Origin: Acidimicrobiaceae bacterium
Lineage (GTDB): Bacteria; Actinomycetota; Acidimicrobiia; Acidimicrobiales; Ilumatobacteraceae
Assembly (NCBI GenBank): GCA_006515795.1
Contig: VFMC01000059.1
Location: 1 to 12,306, forward strand
Direction of reading: 5' to 3'
DNA length: 12,306 bases
The notes under the pieces are model-generated. The model worked only from the letters and a program-made list of their open reading frames with translations, had not been told where the DNA came from and ran no database searches. Positions 1 to 6,097 of the stretch are shown here, in pieces. Made by a program: the position numbers and the translations under genes. The stretch's first letter is position 1, and every line of letters begins with the position of its first letter.

Positions 1-2
1 GG

Positions 3-710
3 GGCGGCTCCGATGGGGAGTGGGCATCGGTGCTGCGCGAAGCCGGCGTGAACGTGACCACCCTCGCCGCCGCGAACTGCGGATATCGGGTCGACTGGAG
101 CCCGACCTGGAGCGAACGCTTCGCCGGTGTTCCACTCAAGAACGTCAGCGGCACCGTCGCCGGCCACACTGCCCGGGGGGAGGCGATGATCACCGCCGCC
201 GGGATCGAAGGCGGCCTCATCTACGCGCTCGGAGCGGCCATCCGCGACGAGCTCGGCCGCACCGGAGAGTGCTACGTGGTGATCGACCTGCACCCCGATC
301 TGGAGCCGAGCGATGTGGTCAGCCGACTTGCGACGCGGCGTCCGAAGGACTCGTTGTCGAACTGGCTGCGCCGCTCGCTCGGTCTCGCTCCGGTGGCGAT
401 CGGTCTGCTCCGCGAGGTCATGGCCACGCACTTGCCGAAGGATGCGCAAGGAGTGGCTGCACTGGTGAAGGCGCTGCCGATCCGACTCATCGGACCGATG
501 CCGATCGAGCGGGCGATATCGACGGCCGGTGGAGTCACCTTCGGTGAGCTCGACGACTCGTTCATGCTGCGGAGCCTGCCGGGGGTGTTCGTGGCCGGCG
601 AGATGCTCGATTGGGATGCACCGACGGGCGGCTACCTGTTGCAGGCTTCGTTCAGCACAGGTGTCGCCGCTGCTCGCGGCGCGCTCGCGTGGTTGGATGG
701 TCAGCGATGA
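3..710 (+). CDS. NAD(P)/FAD-dependent oxidoreductase, PP_4765-type (TIGR03862-like), 3' part only
   Basis: The reading frame is open from the window edge, so the N-terminal FAD-binding half lies outside. About 235 residues are visible. They begin with a GGSDGEW segment and continue to AANCGY, which resembles the mid-part of the HI0933/YhiN-like flavoproteins of the PP_4765 subgroup, where a GSDG.W block precedes a proline- or alanine-rich NCG block. The C-terminus has the typical second FAD-contacting segment: a short strand ending in VFVAGEMLDWDAPTGGYLLQASFSTG, followed by a helix that ends the protein. The substrate is unknown for this subgroup; members are cytosolic, presumed flavin oxidoreductases. 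The stop codon overlaps the next gene's start by ATGA, so the two are probably translated together. The ATG at base 30 is internal, because homologous sequence continues upstream of it. Family assignment is from recalled motifs. Confidence 0.8.
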   Translation, partial: GGSDGEWASVLREAGVNVTTLAAANCGYRVDWSPTWSERFAGVPLKNVSGTVAGHTARGEAMITAAGIEGGLIYALGAAIRDELGRTGECYVVIDLHPDLEPSDVVSRLATRRPKDSLSNWLRRSLGLAPVAIGLLREVMATHLPKDAQGVAALVKALPIRLIGPMPIERAISTAGGVTFGELDDSFMLRSLPGVFVAGEMLDWDAPTGGYLLQASFSTGVAAARGALAWLDGQR

Positions 711-1372
711 GCGTCGGGCAACAGCCGTTCGAGGAGATCGCCGACGGAGACACGCTCTGGCGGTTCGAGCGTCGGTTCCTCGAGTCGAACTGGACGTGCA
801 TCTGGGGTCGCGGTTGTCACGGCATCCTTCCCGAGCGGGCATCGCACCTCGGGCACGGGTGCTGCTCGATCGGGGCCGAGTTGGACGGAATCGACGAAGC
901 CCGCAACGTGGCGGCGCTGGCGGCCACGCTGGCTCCAGCCGTCTTCCAGCATCACCAGGCCGCCTCCACCGGCGGCGTGTTCAGCGACGACACGTGTGCC
1001 GACACGCGTGTCGTGGACGGCGCCTGCATCTTCCTCAACCGGCCGGGTTTCGTGGGCGGCGCCGGGTGCGCGCTTCATCTTGCGGCCGCCGCTGCCGGCG
1101 AATCGCCGATCGACTGGAAGCCCTCCGTGTGCTGGCAGCTTCCGATCAAGGTCGATTGGGTGATGGCCGCCAACGACATCGAGGTGGCCACCGTGCGCCG
1201 GTGGAGCCGGGCCGATTGGGGCGCCGACGGCCGGGCGATGGCTTGGTGCTGCACGGAGGAACCCGATGCTTACGTCGGCGATCGCCCGGTGGTCGAGTCG
1301 CTGAGCGAGGAGCTGGTCGCGATCGTCGGCGAACGGGTAGCGGTGGAGCTTCGTTCGCGCCTGTCCGAATGA
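707..1372 (+). CDS. Cysteine-rich conserved protein (YkgJ/DUF3109-like), hypothetical
   Basis: A 221-residue soluble protein with ten cysteines: 31, 37, 52, 53, 97, 107, 121, 132 region (VCW, residue 142), and the pair 181-182. Several sit in motifs such as CIWGRGCHG, GCCS, CIFLNRPGF and GCALH. This layout resembles the YkgJ/DUF3109 type of putative metal- or iron-sulfur-binding proteins widespread in actinobacteria; the function of that group is not established. The start at 707 is chosen because its ATG overlaps the TGA of the upstream flavoprotein (ATGA), a normal coupling arrangement, and because the protein looks coherent from this point. An upstream start at 611 would overlap the flavoprotein by about 100 bases and adds a low-quality extension. 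Being coupled to a flavoprotein, it could work with it in redox chemistry, but this is inference. No membrane segment or signal peptide is visible. Confidence 0.75.
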   Translation: MSVGQQPFEEIADGDTLWRFERRFLESNWTCIWGRGCHGILPERASHLGHGCCSIGAELDGIDEARNVAALAATLAPAVFQHHQAASTGGVFSDDTCADTRVVDGACIFLNRPGFVGGAGCALHLAAAAAGESPIDWKPSVCWQLPIKVDWVMAANDIEVATVRRWSRADWGADGRAMAWCCTEEPDAYVGDRPVVESLSEELVAIVGERVAVELRSRLSE

Positions 1373-1380
1373 TCCCGTCT

Positions 1381-1396
1381 CCCCTCAACTGAGGGG
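1381..1396 (+). terminator. Possible hairpin terminator after the cysteine-rich gene
   Basis: Eight bases after the stop codon, CCCCTC and GAGGGG form a six-pair GC-rich stem around the loop AACT. There is no T tract, so it is at best an actinobacterial-type hairpin terminator. It separates the flavoprotein pair from the cyclase gene. Its position is a reason to reject the GTG at 1397, which directly abuts the stem, as the cyclase start. Confidence 0.4.
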
Positions 1397-1450
1397 GTGA
1401 ACGTGCCGATACCAACACCATCGGCGGGCCAGTCACGCCGCGATCACGGC

Positions 1451-1456
1451 AGGAGG
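1451..1456 (+). promoter_or_regulatory. Shine-Dalgarno site that fixes the cyclase start
   Basis: AGGAGG lies six bases before the ATG at 1463. It is the strongest ribosome binding site in this window and rules in this ATG over the in-frame GTG at 1397, 22 codons upstream. Confidence 0.8.
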
Positions 1457-1462
1457 ACATCG

Positions 1463-3151
1463 ATGGTGAAGGTCGAGGCGGCGACCTCGGAGGCGAACCT
1501 CAACCGGTTCCTCGTCGAGCACACGACCGATGTGCTGCTCGCCGTGCGTGCCGACGGCACCATCGAGCACGCATCGGCTTCGGCGGAGAAGGTGCTCGGC
1601 CTCTCCCCGCGCCAGCTCGCCGGGATGGATCTCGCCGCTCTGGTCCACCCCGACGATCGCGCCCCGGCCGAGGGCGCCCTGACGCATGCGCAGTGGAGCA
1701 ACGACGTCGCGTCAACCGATGTGCGCGTCGAGAATCGCCGTTCCGGCGACATGACCGAGGTGTCGATGATGGTGCGGCGGATCGCGTCGACGGTTGATCG
1801 ACCGAGGTTGCACGTCACGCTCGCCGATCGCACCACGCAGCGCAGGATCGAGGTGGCTTTGCGTGCTTCGGAGCGGCGATTCCGTGGCCTCACCTCGCAG
1901 ACACGCGAGTTGGTGGCCGAGGTCGACCTGAGCGGCACGATCACCTACATCTCGTCGTCGCTGGTTGCCGTCCTGGGGCACCACGACACAGCTGTCGTCG
2001 GTAGACCGATCACCGACTTCATCCATCCCGACGACTTCCCCGATCTCCTGCGGCACTTCCTCGGCCACGAATCGGCCGATCCGCAGCGGCACCGCGCGAT
2101 CCACGCCGACGGCTCGTACCGGTGGCTCGAGACGCTTGCCCAGATCATGATCGACGACGATGGCCATCGATCGTCGGTGCTGCTGTCGTCGCGCGACATC
2201 ACCGATCGTCTGCAACTGGAGAGCTACCTCGAACGCGAGCGACAACTGCTCACCGCCATCGTCGACAACGTGCATGCAGGCGTGATCGCGGTCGACGATC
2301 ACGGCACGGTGCTGCGCGCCAACTCCGCCTTCTGCCAGCTCTTCGGCACCGAGTTCGTGCCCGGACGTTCGATGGTCTCATATCTCGCCACCCATCAGTT
2401 GCTCGACTCCGACGGCGAAGCGGTCGCAATCGCCGACCGACCGCTGGAGATCGTGCTGAAGGGGGGCGCAGTGAACGACCGGATGTTCCTGGTCGGATCG
2501 GCCGACGGCAGCCACTACGAGGTGGTCGCGAACGCGGCGCCGATCGTCGGCATCGACGGGTCGATAACAGCCGCTGTGCTCACCTACGAAGACGTGACCG
2601 CGCTGCGTTCGGCACAACACGAACTGCGCCGTCTGGCCACGATCGACACGCTCACCGACCTCCCGAACCGTCGCCACCTCGTAGCCCACCTCGAGGAGGC
2701 GATGCGCCGCAACGCCCGCTCGCCGGAGCGCCTAACCGTGCTGTTCGCGGACCTGGACGGGTTCAAGGCGGTGAACGACGATCTCGGGCACGAGGCCGGC
2801 GATGAACTGCTCCGGGCTGCCGGCCGTCGTCTTCGTCAATGGGTGCGCGATGGAGATGTGCTCGCCCGCTACGGCGGCGACGAGTTCGTCGTCGTCATCG
2901 AGGGCGAAGACGCTCGACGCGAAGGGGAACGTATCGCCAAGAGAATCGAGTACGAGATGTCACGATCCTTCGCGCTTGCTGCTACCACCGTGAAGATCGG
3001 GTGCTCGGTCGGCATCGCCGAAGTGCAGGCCACCGACACCCTGGCGCTGGTGTTGGCCAAGGCCGACGCCGCGATGTACCAGCGCAAGAGCGATCGACGG
3101 GCCGCCGAAGGCCACGATCAGCACGCCGATCGACCGCTCAGCCGACTCTGA
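1463..3151 (+). CDS. PAS-PAS-PAS-GGDEF diguanylate cyclase
   Basis: A 562-residue sensor enzyme predicted to make cyclic di-GMP from two GTP. Domains in order: PAS about 14-128, PAS about 138-253 (with the HPDDF and ITDRLQLE features of PAS/PAC modules), PAS about 263-383 (ending in LTYEDVTALR), then GGDEF about 390-545. The catalytic motif GGDEF at 471-475 is intact, preceded by DLTDLPNRR-type and FADLDGFKAVND segments for metal and GTP binding. RDGD at 462-465 lies five residues before GGDEF and matches the RxxD inhibitory I-site, so product feedback is likely. No transmembrane segment or signal peptide is seen, so sensing is probably cytosolic; PAS ligands cannot be told from sequence. The start at 1463 has a perfect AGGAGG six bases upstream; the GTG at 1397 has none. 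The 3' end overlaps the convergent regulator by 14 bases. Confidence 0.95.
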   Translation: MVKVEAATSEANLNRFLVEHTTDVLLAVRADGTIEHASASAEKVLGLSPRQLAGMDLAALVHPDDRAPAEGALTHAQWSNDVASTDVRVENRRSGDMTEVSMMVRRIASTVDRPRLHVTLADRTTQRRIEVALRASERRFRGLTSQTRELVAEVDLSGTITYISSSLVAVLGHHDTAVVGRPITDFIHPDDFPDLLRHFLGHESADPQRHRAIHADGSYRWLETLAQIMIDDDGHRSSVLLSSRDITDRLQLESYLERERQLLTAIVDNVHAGVIAVDDHGTVLRANSAFCQLFGTEFVPGRSMVSYLATHQLLDSDGEAVAIADRPLEIVLKGGAVNDRMFLVGSADGSHYEVVANAAPIVGIDGSITAAVLTYEDVTALRSAQHELRRLATIDTLTDLPNRRHLVAHLEEAMRRNARSPERLTVLFADLDGFKAVNDDLGHEAGDELLRAAGRRLRQWVRDGDVLARYGGDEFVVVIEGEDARREGERIAKRIEYEMSRSFALAATTVKIGCSVGIAEVQATDTLALVLAKADAAMYQRKSDRRAAEGHDQHADRPLSRL

Positions 3152-3728
3152 TGAGACCGCGCCGAATCGCTGCCGAAACCGCTTCGAGCCGGGAGTGCAC
3201 GTTCAGCTTGCGGATGATGCTGTTCACGTGATTTCGCACCGTGTTGACGCTCAGGTAGAGGTCGGATGCGATCTGCTCGGTGGTGAGTCCGTCGGCGAGG
3301 CGGCGCAACACATCGGTCTCACGCGCCGTCAACAGGTCGGCCGTCGCTCCGGGCCGCAGCAGGCGCAGGACCCGGCTCAGCACGGTAGGTGCGAACGCGG
3401 CCTCGCCCCGAACGACGGCCGCGACGGCCGCATGCAACTCGTCGAGCGTCTGGTCCTTCAGCACGTATCCGTGGCACCCGGCATCGACCGCCGTGGACAG
3501 AGACCAGTCGTCACTTCGTGTGGTGAGGATCAACACCTTAGTGTCGGGGGCACGCTCGTGGATGGCCGGAATCAGCCGATCCACGTCGGTCAGCTCGGAC
3601 ACCACGACCTGCACGCCGACGACGTTGCACCCGCGTTCGGTGAGTGCCACGGCGATCGCCTCGGCGACCATCTCGTGATCATCGATGACGAGCACGTCGA
3701 TGCGCTCAGCGTCGCCCACGGTGTTCAC
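3138..3728 (-). CDS. LuxR/NarL-type regulator with shortened receiver lacking phospho-Asp
   Basis: A 196-residue protein with an N-terminal receiver-like part (about 10-115) and a C-terminal LuxR helix-turn-helix (about 133-193; TARETDVLRRLADGLTTEQIA, then SVNTVRNHVNSIIRKL). The acidic pair is present (D16, D17), as are TT at 69-70 and K91. However, the acidic pair to lysine distance is about 75 residues, against about 95 in NarL-type receivers. Roughly 20 residues are missing after strand 2 (CNVVG), removing helix 2, and the likely strand-3 site reads VVVSEL, giving Glu at residue 45 where Asp is expected. Standard phosphorylation therefore seems impossible. It starts at GTG 3728 with a TAGGAT hexamer eight bases upstream and no Shine-Dalgarno, which suggests a leaderless mRNA. 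It is divergent from the next regulator and tail-to-tail with the cyclase. DNA binding is well supported; the signal is unknown. Confidence 0.92.
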   Translation of the reverse strand: MNTVGDAERIDVLVIDDHEMVAEAIAVALTERGCNVVGVQVVVSELTDVDRLIPAIHERAPDTKVLILTTRSDDWSLSTAVDAGCHGYVLKDQTLDELHAAVAAVVRGEAAFAPTVLSRVLRLLRPGATADLLTARETDVLRRLADGLTTEQIASDLYLSVNTVRNHVNSIIRKLNVHSRLEAVSAAIRRGLIRVG

Positions 3729-3788
3729 GACGGGGCATCCTAGGTGGGCGTGCCGGTGACCGCCGATGACCTGCCGTACAGTGACGAC
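3729..3788. promoter_or_regulatory. Divergent promoter region between two LuxR-type regulators, both leaderless-looking
   Basis: Only 60 bases separate the chosen starts. On the minus strand, TAGGAT (3737-3742) lies eight bases before GTG 3728. On the plus strand, TACAGT (3777-3782) lies six bases before GTG 3789. Both fit the TANNNT -10 consensus at the spacing expected for transcripts that begin at the start codon, and neither start has a Shine-Dalgarno. No convincing -35 hexamer is seen on the minus strand; a weak GTGAC lies about 15-16 bases before the plus -10. CGGTGACCG (3754-3762) is a near-perfect palindrome midway between the -10 boxes and could be a shared operator. Confidence 0.5.
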
Positions 3789-4433
3789 GTGACGTCAGCG
3801 GGTCGGCTACGCGTGCTCGTGGCCGACGACCAGGTGGTTGCCGTGCGCGGCACCACTTGGTACCTCGAAGCGCTGGCGATGGATGTCGTGGGTGTCGTCG
3901 ACGATCCGCTCCTCATCCATGCGGCCTACGTGCAGCACAGACCAGACGTCGTTGTCTTCGAGATCGCGATGGGCCCGCGCGGCGTCGCCCCGGCGGAGAT
4001 GGCGGCGCTGCTGGCGGCGGAGCCCGGCTGTGCCGTGCTCGTCTTCACCTCCGAGCTGTCTCCGCTGGTGGTGGCCCAAGCAATGGCGTGCGGTTGTCTC
4101 GGCATCGTGCCGAAGACGAGTTCGATGGCCGCGTTCGGCTCTGCCGTGCGAGCAACCGCCGGGGGTGAGCAGCACCTGCACCCGCGGGCCATTGCGGCTT
4201 TGATGGCGAGTCGGTCGACCGCCCAGGTGGATGGCACCCGTCAGCTCAGCGCGCGCGAGTTGGCGATCCTCGAACGGGTTGCCGAAGGCTCCACCAACAA
4301 CGAGATAGCCGCCGAGCTGGGAATCGGTGTCGACACCGTGAAGACCCACGTGGCCCGGATCCTCGACAAGCTGCGTGCCCGCGACCGCACGCAGGCGGTC
4401 AGCCGCGCCCTCCGTTCGGGTCTGCTCCGCTGA
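3789..4433 (+). CDS. LuxR/NarL-type regulator with Glu at the phospho-acceptor position
   Basis: A 214-residue response-regulator-like protein. The receiver (about 6-120) keeps nearly full length: acidic pair D13-D14, T87 and K109 are all at NarL-like positions, but the strand-3 site reads PDVVVFEIAM, so the phosphorylated Asp is replaced by Glu58. The LuxR helix-turn-helix covers about 150-212 (LSARELAILERVAEGSTNNEIAAELG, then VDTVKTHVARILDKL). Glu at this site can mimic a phosphorylated state in some receivers, so constitutive activity or ligand control is possible; that is inference. The start at GTG 3789 is preferred over the GTG at 3744, because TACAGT sits six bases before it and because the receiver strand 1 begins seven residues in, as is usual. 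From 3744 the product would be 229 residues. Its 3' end overlaps the WhiB remnant on the other strand by 35 bases. Confidence 0.92.
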   Translation: MTSAGRLRVLVADDQVVAVRGTTWYLEALAMDVVGVVDDPLLIHAAYVQHRPDVVVFEIAMGPRGVAPAEMAALLAAEPGCAVLVFTSELSPLVVAQAMACGCLGIVPKTSSMAAFGSAVRATAGGEQHLHPRAIAALMASRSTAQVDGTRQLSARELAILERVAEGSTNNEIAAELGIGVDTVKTHVARILDKLRARDRTQAVSRALRSGLLR

Positions 4434-4688
4434 GCTCCTCGATCGCTTCCGCATGCGTCATCTCTCGACGCCTGGTCGGCGAGAAGCCGCCGAAGAACCC
4501 GCTGGTGAGCTCGTTCCGGTAGGCGTGGTCGAGGCAAGGGCGGCGAACCGGGCAGTGCCGCACGACGCGGCATCGAGCCATGGCATGTCCGGCACCGACG
4601 CGAAGTCGTCGACCGAACTGGTGTCCAAGGCAATCGCATCGTTGGAAAGGCCGATGAGCGATGAGGGGGTGATGTCGGGCGTGGCCAT
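4399..4688 (-). pseudogene. WhiB-family iron-sulfur regulator, damaged by a deletion with frameshift
   Basis: Two halves of one WhiB-like protein lie in different frames. From ATG 4688 the first frame reads about 43 residues ending in PDMPWLDAASC, which matches the start of the WhiB domain (W.D.A.C, first cluster cysteine). The frame ending at 4399 reads CPVRRPCLDHAYRNELTSGFFGGFSPTRRREM and MTHAEAIEEL, matching the last two cysteines (C-x5-C), the G-aromatic-GG turn and the basic C-terminal helix. The first cysteine codon (4562-4560) and the CPVR cysteine codon (4554-4552) are only five bases apart. A normal WhiB has some 30 residues there, including the second cysteine. One deletion of 3n+1 bases, near 90, would explain both the missing residues and the frame change. 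A GTG at 4727 is an alternative start. As given, no functional four-cysteine WhiB can be made; an assembly error is the other explanation. Confidence 0.7.
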
Positions 4689-4751
4689 GGGTATGACCGT
4701 CCGGCGCGGTCGAGCGGATGCAACCACGATCTGCGCGACGAGCTTGCCGGC

Positions 4752-5220
4752 TCAGTGGTCGGTGGCGAGCACTGCAGCCGTGCACAGCTCGCGGCACACG
4801 TCCTCGGGTTGCCGGCCCGCGGCGGTGGCACCCCACCACAGGGCGGCCGTCAGCAGCGCGGCCGCGCCGACGAGGAGGTCGAACTCGGATGCCACGGCGG
4901 TCAGCCCTACGGTCGATGCGGCGGCGGCTCGCTGCGGCGCGGACCGACAACGTGGAGCGCCCGAACCCATCGGCTCGGGCGAGGATGGTCGTCGCCATCG
5001 GCTCGCTGCCACCGCCCGGTGGTCGGAGCTCGTAGGCCGTGGCAAGTCGCTCGAGGGTCAAGATGGCGATGGCCCACAGCGCCTCGTCGAGGTCCTCGCA
5101 GATCGCCTCCAGATCACGCAGCATGACGTCGCTGCCGGATCGGTCTCCTTGCAGCATGGCGGTGGCACTGCCGTACGCGGCGCGGGCGATGCCGCCGATG
5201 CGCATCGGAGTGAACAACAT
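4752..5220 (-). pseudogene. Hypothetical gene with a probable +1 frameshift
   Basis: I do not recognise the family. From ATG 5220 the frame gives a coherent acidic, helical-looking start (LRDLEAICEDLDEALWAIAILTLERLATAYELR) up to about LSVRAA. After this point it turns into arginine-rich sequence typical of a wrong frame. The adjacent frame then gives ASTVGLTAVASEFDLLVGAAALLTAALWWGATAA and ends naturally at the stop at 4752. Skipping one base near 4917-4930, inside a run of GCC repeats, joins the two into a protein of about 155 residues. The second half has a hydrophobic stretch of about 20 residues, possibly a membrane or buried helix. The start lies 10 bases after the stop of the upstream hypothetical gene, so the two are probably one operon. 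The lesion could be a true mutation or a sequencing indel in a GC repeat. No function is proposed. Confidence 0.6.
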
Positions 5221-5230
5221 CAGATCCGGC

Positions 5231-5950
5231 TCACCGCGCCCGACCGGGGCGGGGGCGAGCCGAAGGGAACTCGACAGTCCCCCCGATCAGCGCTTCGAGG
5301 CGAACGGGCATGAGGGTGCCGACTCGCGCGGGGAGATAGGCGGGCAGGTTCCAGGCGCTGTTGGCGCCACCGTCACAGAGCATGGAGCCGAGTTCGATGC
5401 GCCGGGTCACGTCGAGATCATCGCTGAGTAACGTCTCCAGCGCAAGCACGCGTACGGTGGTCTGCGACACGGCATCGGAGGCGGCGTCCACTTCGAACGC
5501 GAATCCCTCCGGTTCCGCCCGCGCCCGGACCAGGCCACTGATGAGCACCGGAAGCAGTGGGGTCGCCGAGACGCGGAACAGGTCGAAGGTCTCGGGCGTT
5601 GGGTCGTTGGCGATGGCATCCCAAGCGTGTTCGGCGAGCGATCGTCGCTCCTCGACCGCACGGTAGGCGGCGAGCAGGCGTCGCGGATCGATCCCCGGCG
5701 CCTGACCGAGCAGCTCCGCGAGGGCCACCCCCGACCTGAACGCGGTCATCATCACGGTGAGCTCGAGGCGCCTGAACGGGGCGGTTCGACCTCCGACGAG
5801 ATGCTCCAGTTCGCCGACGAATCGGCGCTCATCGGTTGCGGTGGCTGGGACGCCAGGTCCGGCCCACGGGCTTTGGATCTGGCGCTCCCCCTGCGGCGCG
5901 GCCATGGCCCGCGGTTCGTTCGGTGCGCCGTGTGTTCTGGTCGTCCACAT
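5231..5950 (-). CDS. Hypothetical protein, conserved-looking, function unknown
   Basis: A 239-residue protein whose family I do not recognise. The first 40 residues are low-complexity and proline/glycine-rich. From about residue 42 it looks like a folded, mostly helical soluble protein (FVGELEHLVGG, LLAAYRAVEERRSLAEHAWDAIA, VRVLALETLLSDDLDVTRRIELGSML), ending in a basic proline-rich tail. No catalytic motif, cysteine cluster, transmembrane segment or helix-turn-helix is evident. It lies downstream of the sigma factor gene (147 bases away) on the same strand and directly upstream of the frameshifted gene (10 bases). It may share a role with them, but nothing in the sequence says which. The start at ATG 5950 is supported by GGGTAT seven bases upstream, a possible leaderless arrangement; an AAGGGG run in the same place could instead be read as a distant ribosome binding site. 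Confidence 0.7.
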   Translation of the reverse strand: MWTTRTHGAPNEPRAMAAPQGERQIQSPWAGPGVPATATDERRFVGELEHLVGGRTAPFRRLELTVMMTAFRSGVALAELLGQAPGIDPRRLLAAYRAVEERRSLAEHAWDAIANDPTPETFDLFRVSATPLLPVLISGLVRARAEPEGFAFEVDAASDAVSQTTVRVLALETLLSDDLDVTRRIELGSMLCDGGANSAWNLPAYLPARVGTLMPVRLEALIGGTVEFPSARPRPGRAR

Positions 5951-5995
5951 GCAGCTGATACCCCTTCATCCGACCGTTTCGCCTCATCATCCGAC
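5951..5995 (-). promoter_or_regulatory. Candidate promoter with paired GTCGGATGA repeats before the hypothetical gene
   Basis: Read on the minus strand, GTCGGATGA occurs twice (5987-5995 and 5966-5974), 21 bases apart, about two helical turns. GGGTAT (5958-5963) then lies seven bases before the ATG at 5950. GGGTAT resembles the -10 of SigB/SigF-type actinobacterial promoters, but the matching GTTT -35 is not seen. The repeats could bind a regulator on one face of the helix. Confidence 0.35.
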
Positions 5996-6097
5996 TGTCC
6001 GCCGATCCACGCCGGGGTCATGGGGGGTCACGGGGGATTTCCGAGGGTGCTTCGGTCGCGCTCCGACGCTTCCGGTCGGTCGGCGAGGCGCCGCCCC

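Noticed and set aside
1397..1462. GTG 1397 as the cyclase start
   Set aside because: It abuts a hairpin, has no ribosome binding site and adds 22 unstructured residues. ATG 1463 has AGGAGG at ideal spacing.
4399..5220. A single 273-residue minus-strand protein across the whole open frame
   Set aside because: Only its first 95 or so and last 55 or so residues look like protein. The middle is arginine-rich wrong-frame sequence, and the two ends belong to different genes (an unknown protein and WhiB).
4752..5220. Similarity of the frameshifted gene to PhoU-type helical proteins
   Set aside because: The helical acidic stretch gives only a vague likeness. No PhoU metal-binding signature is visible.
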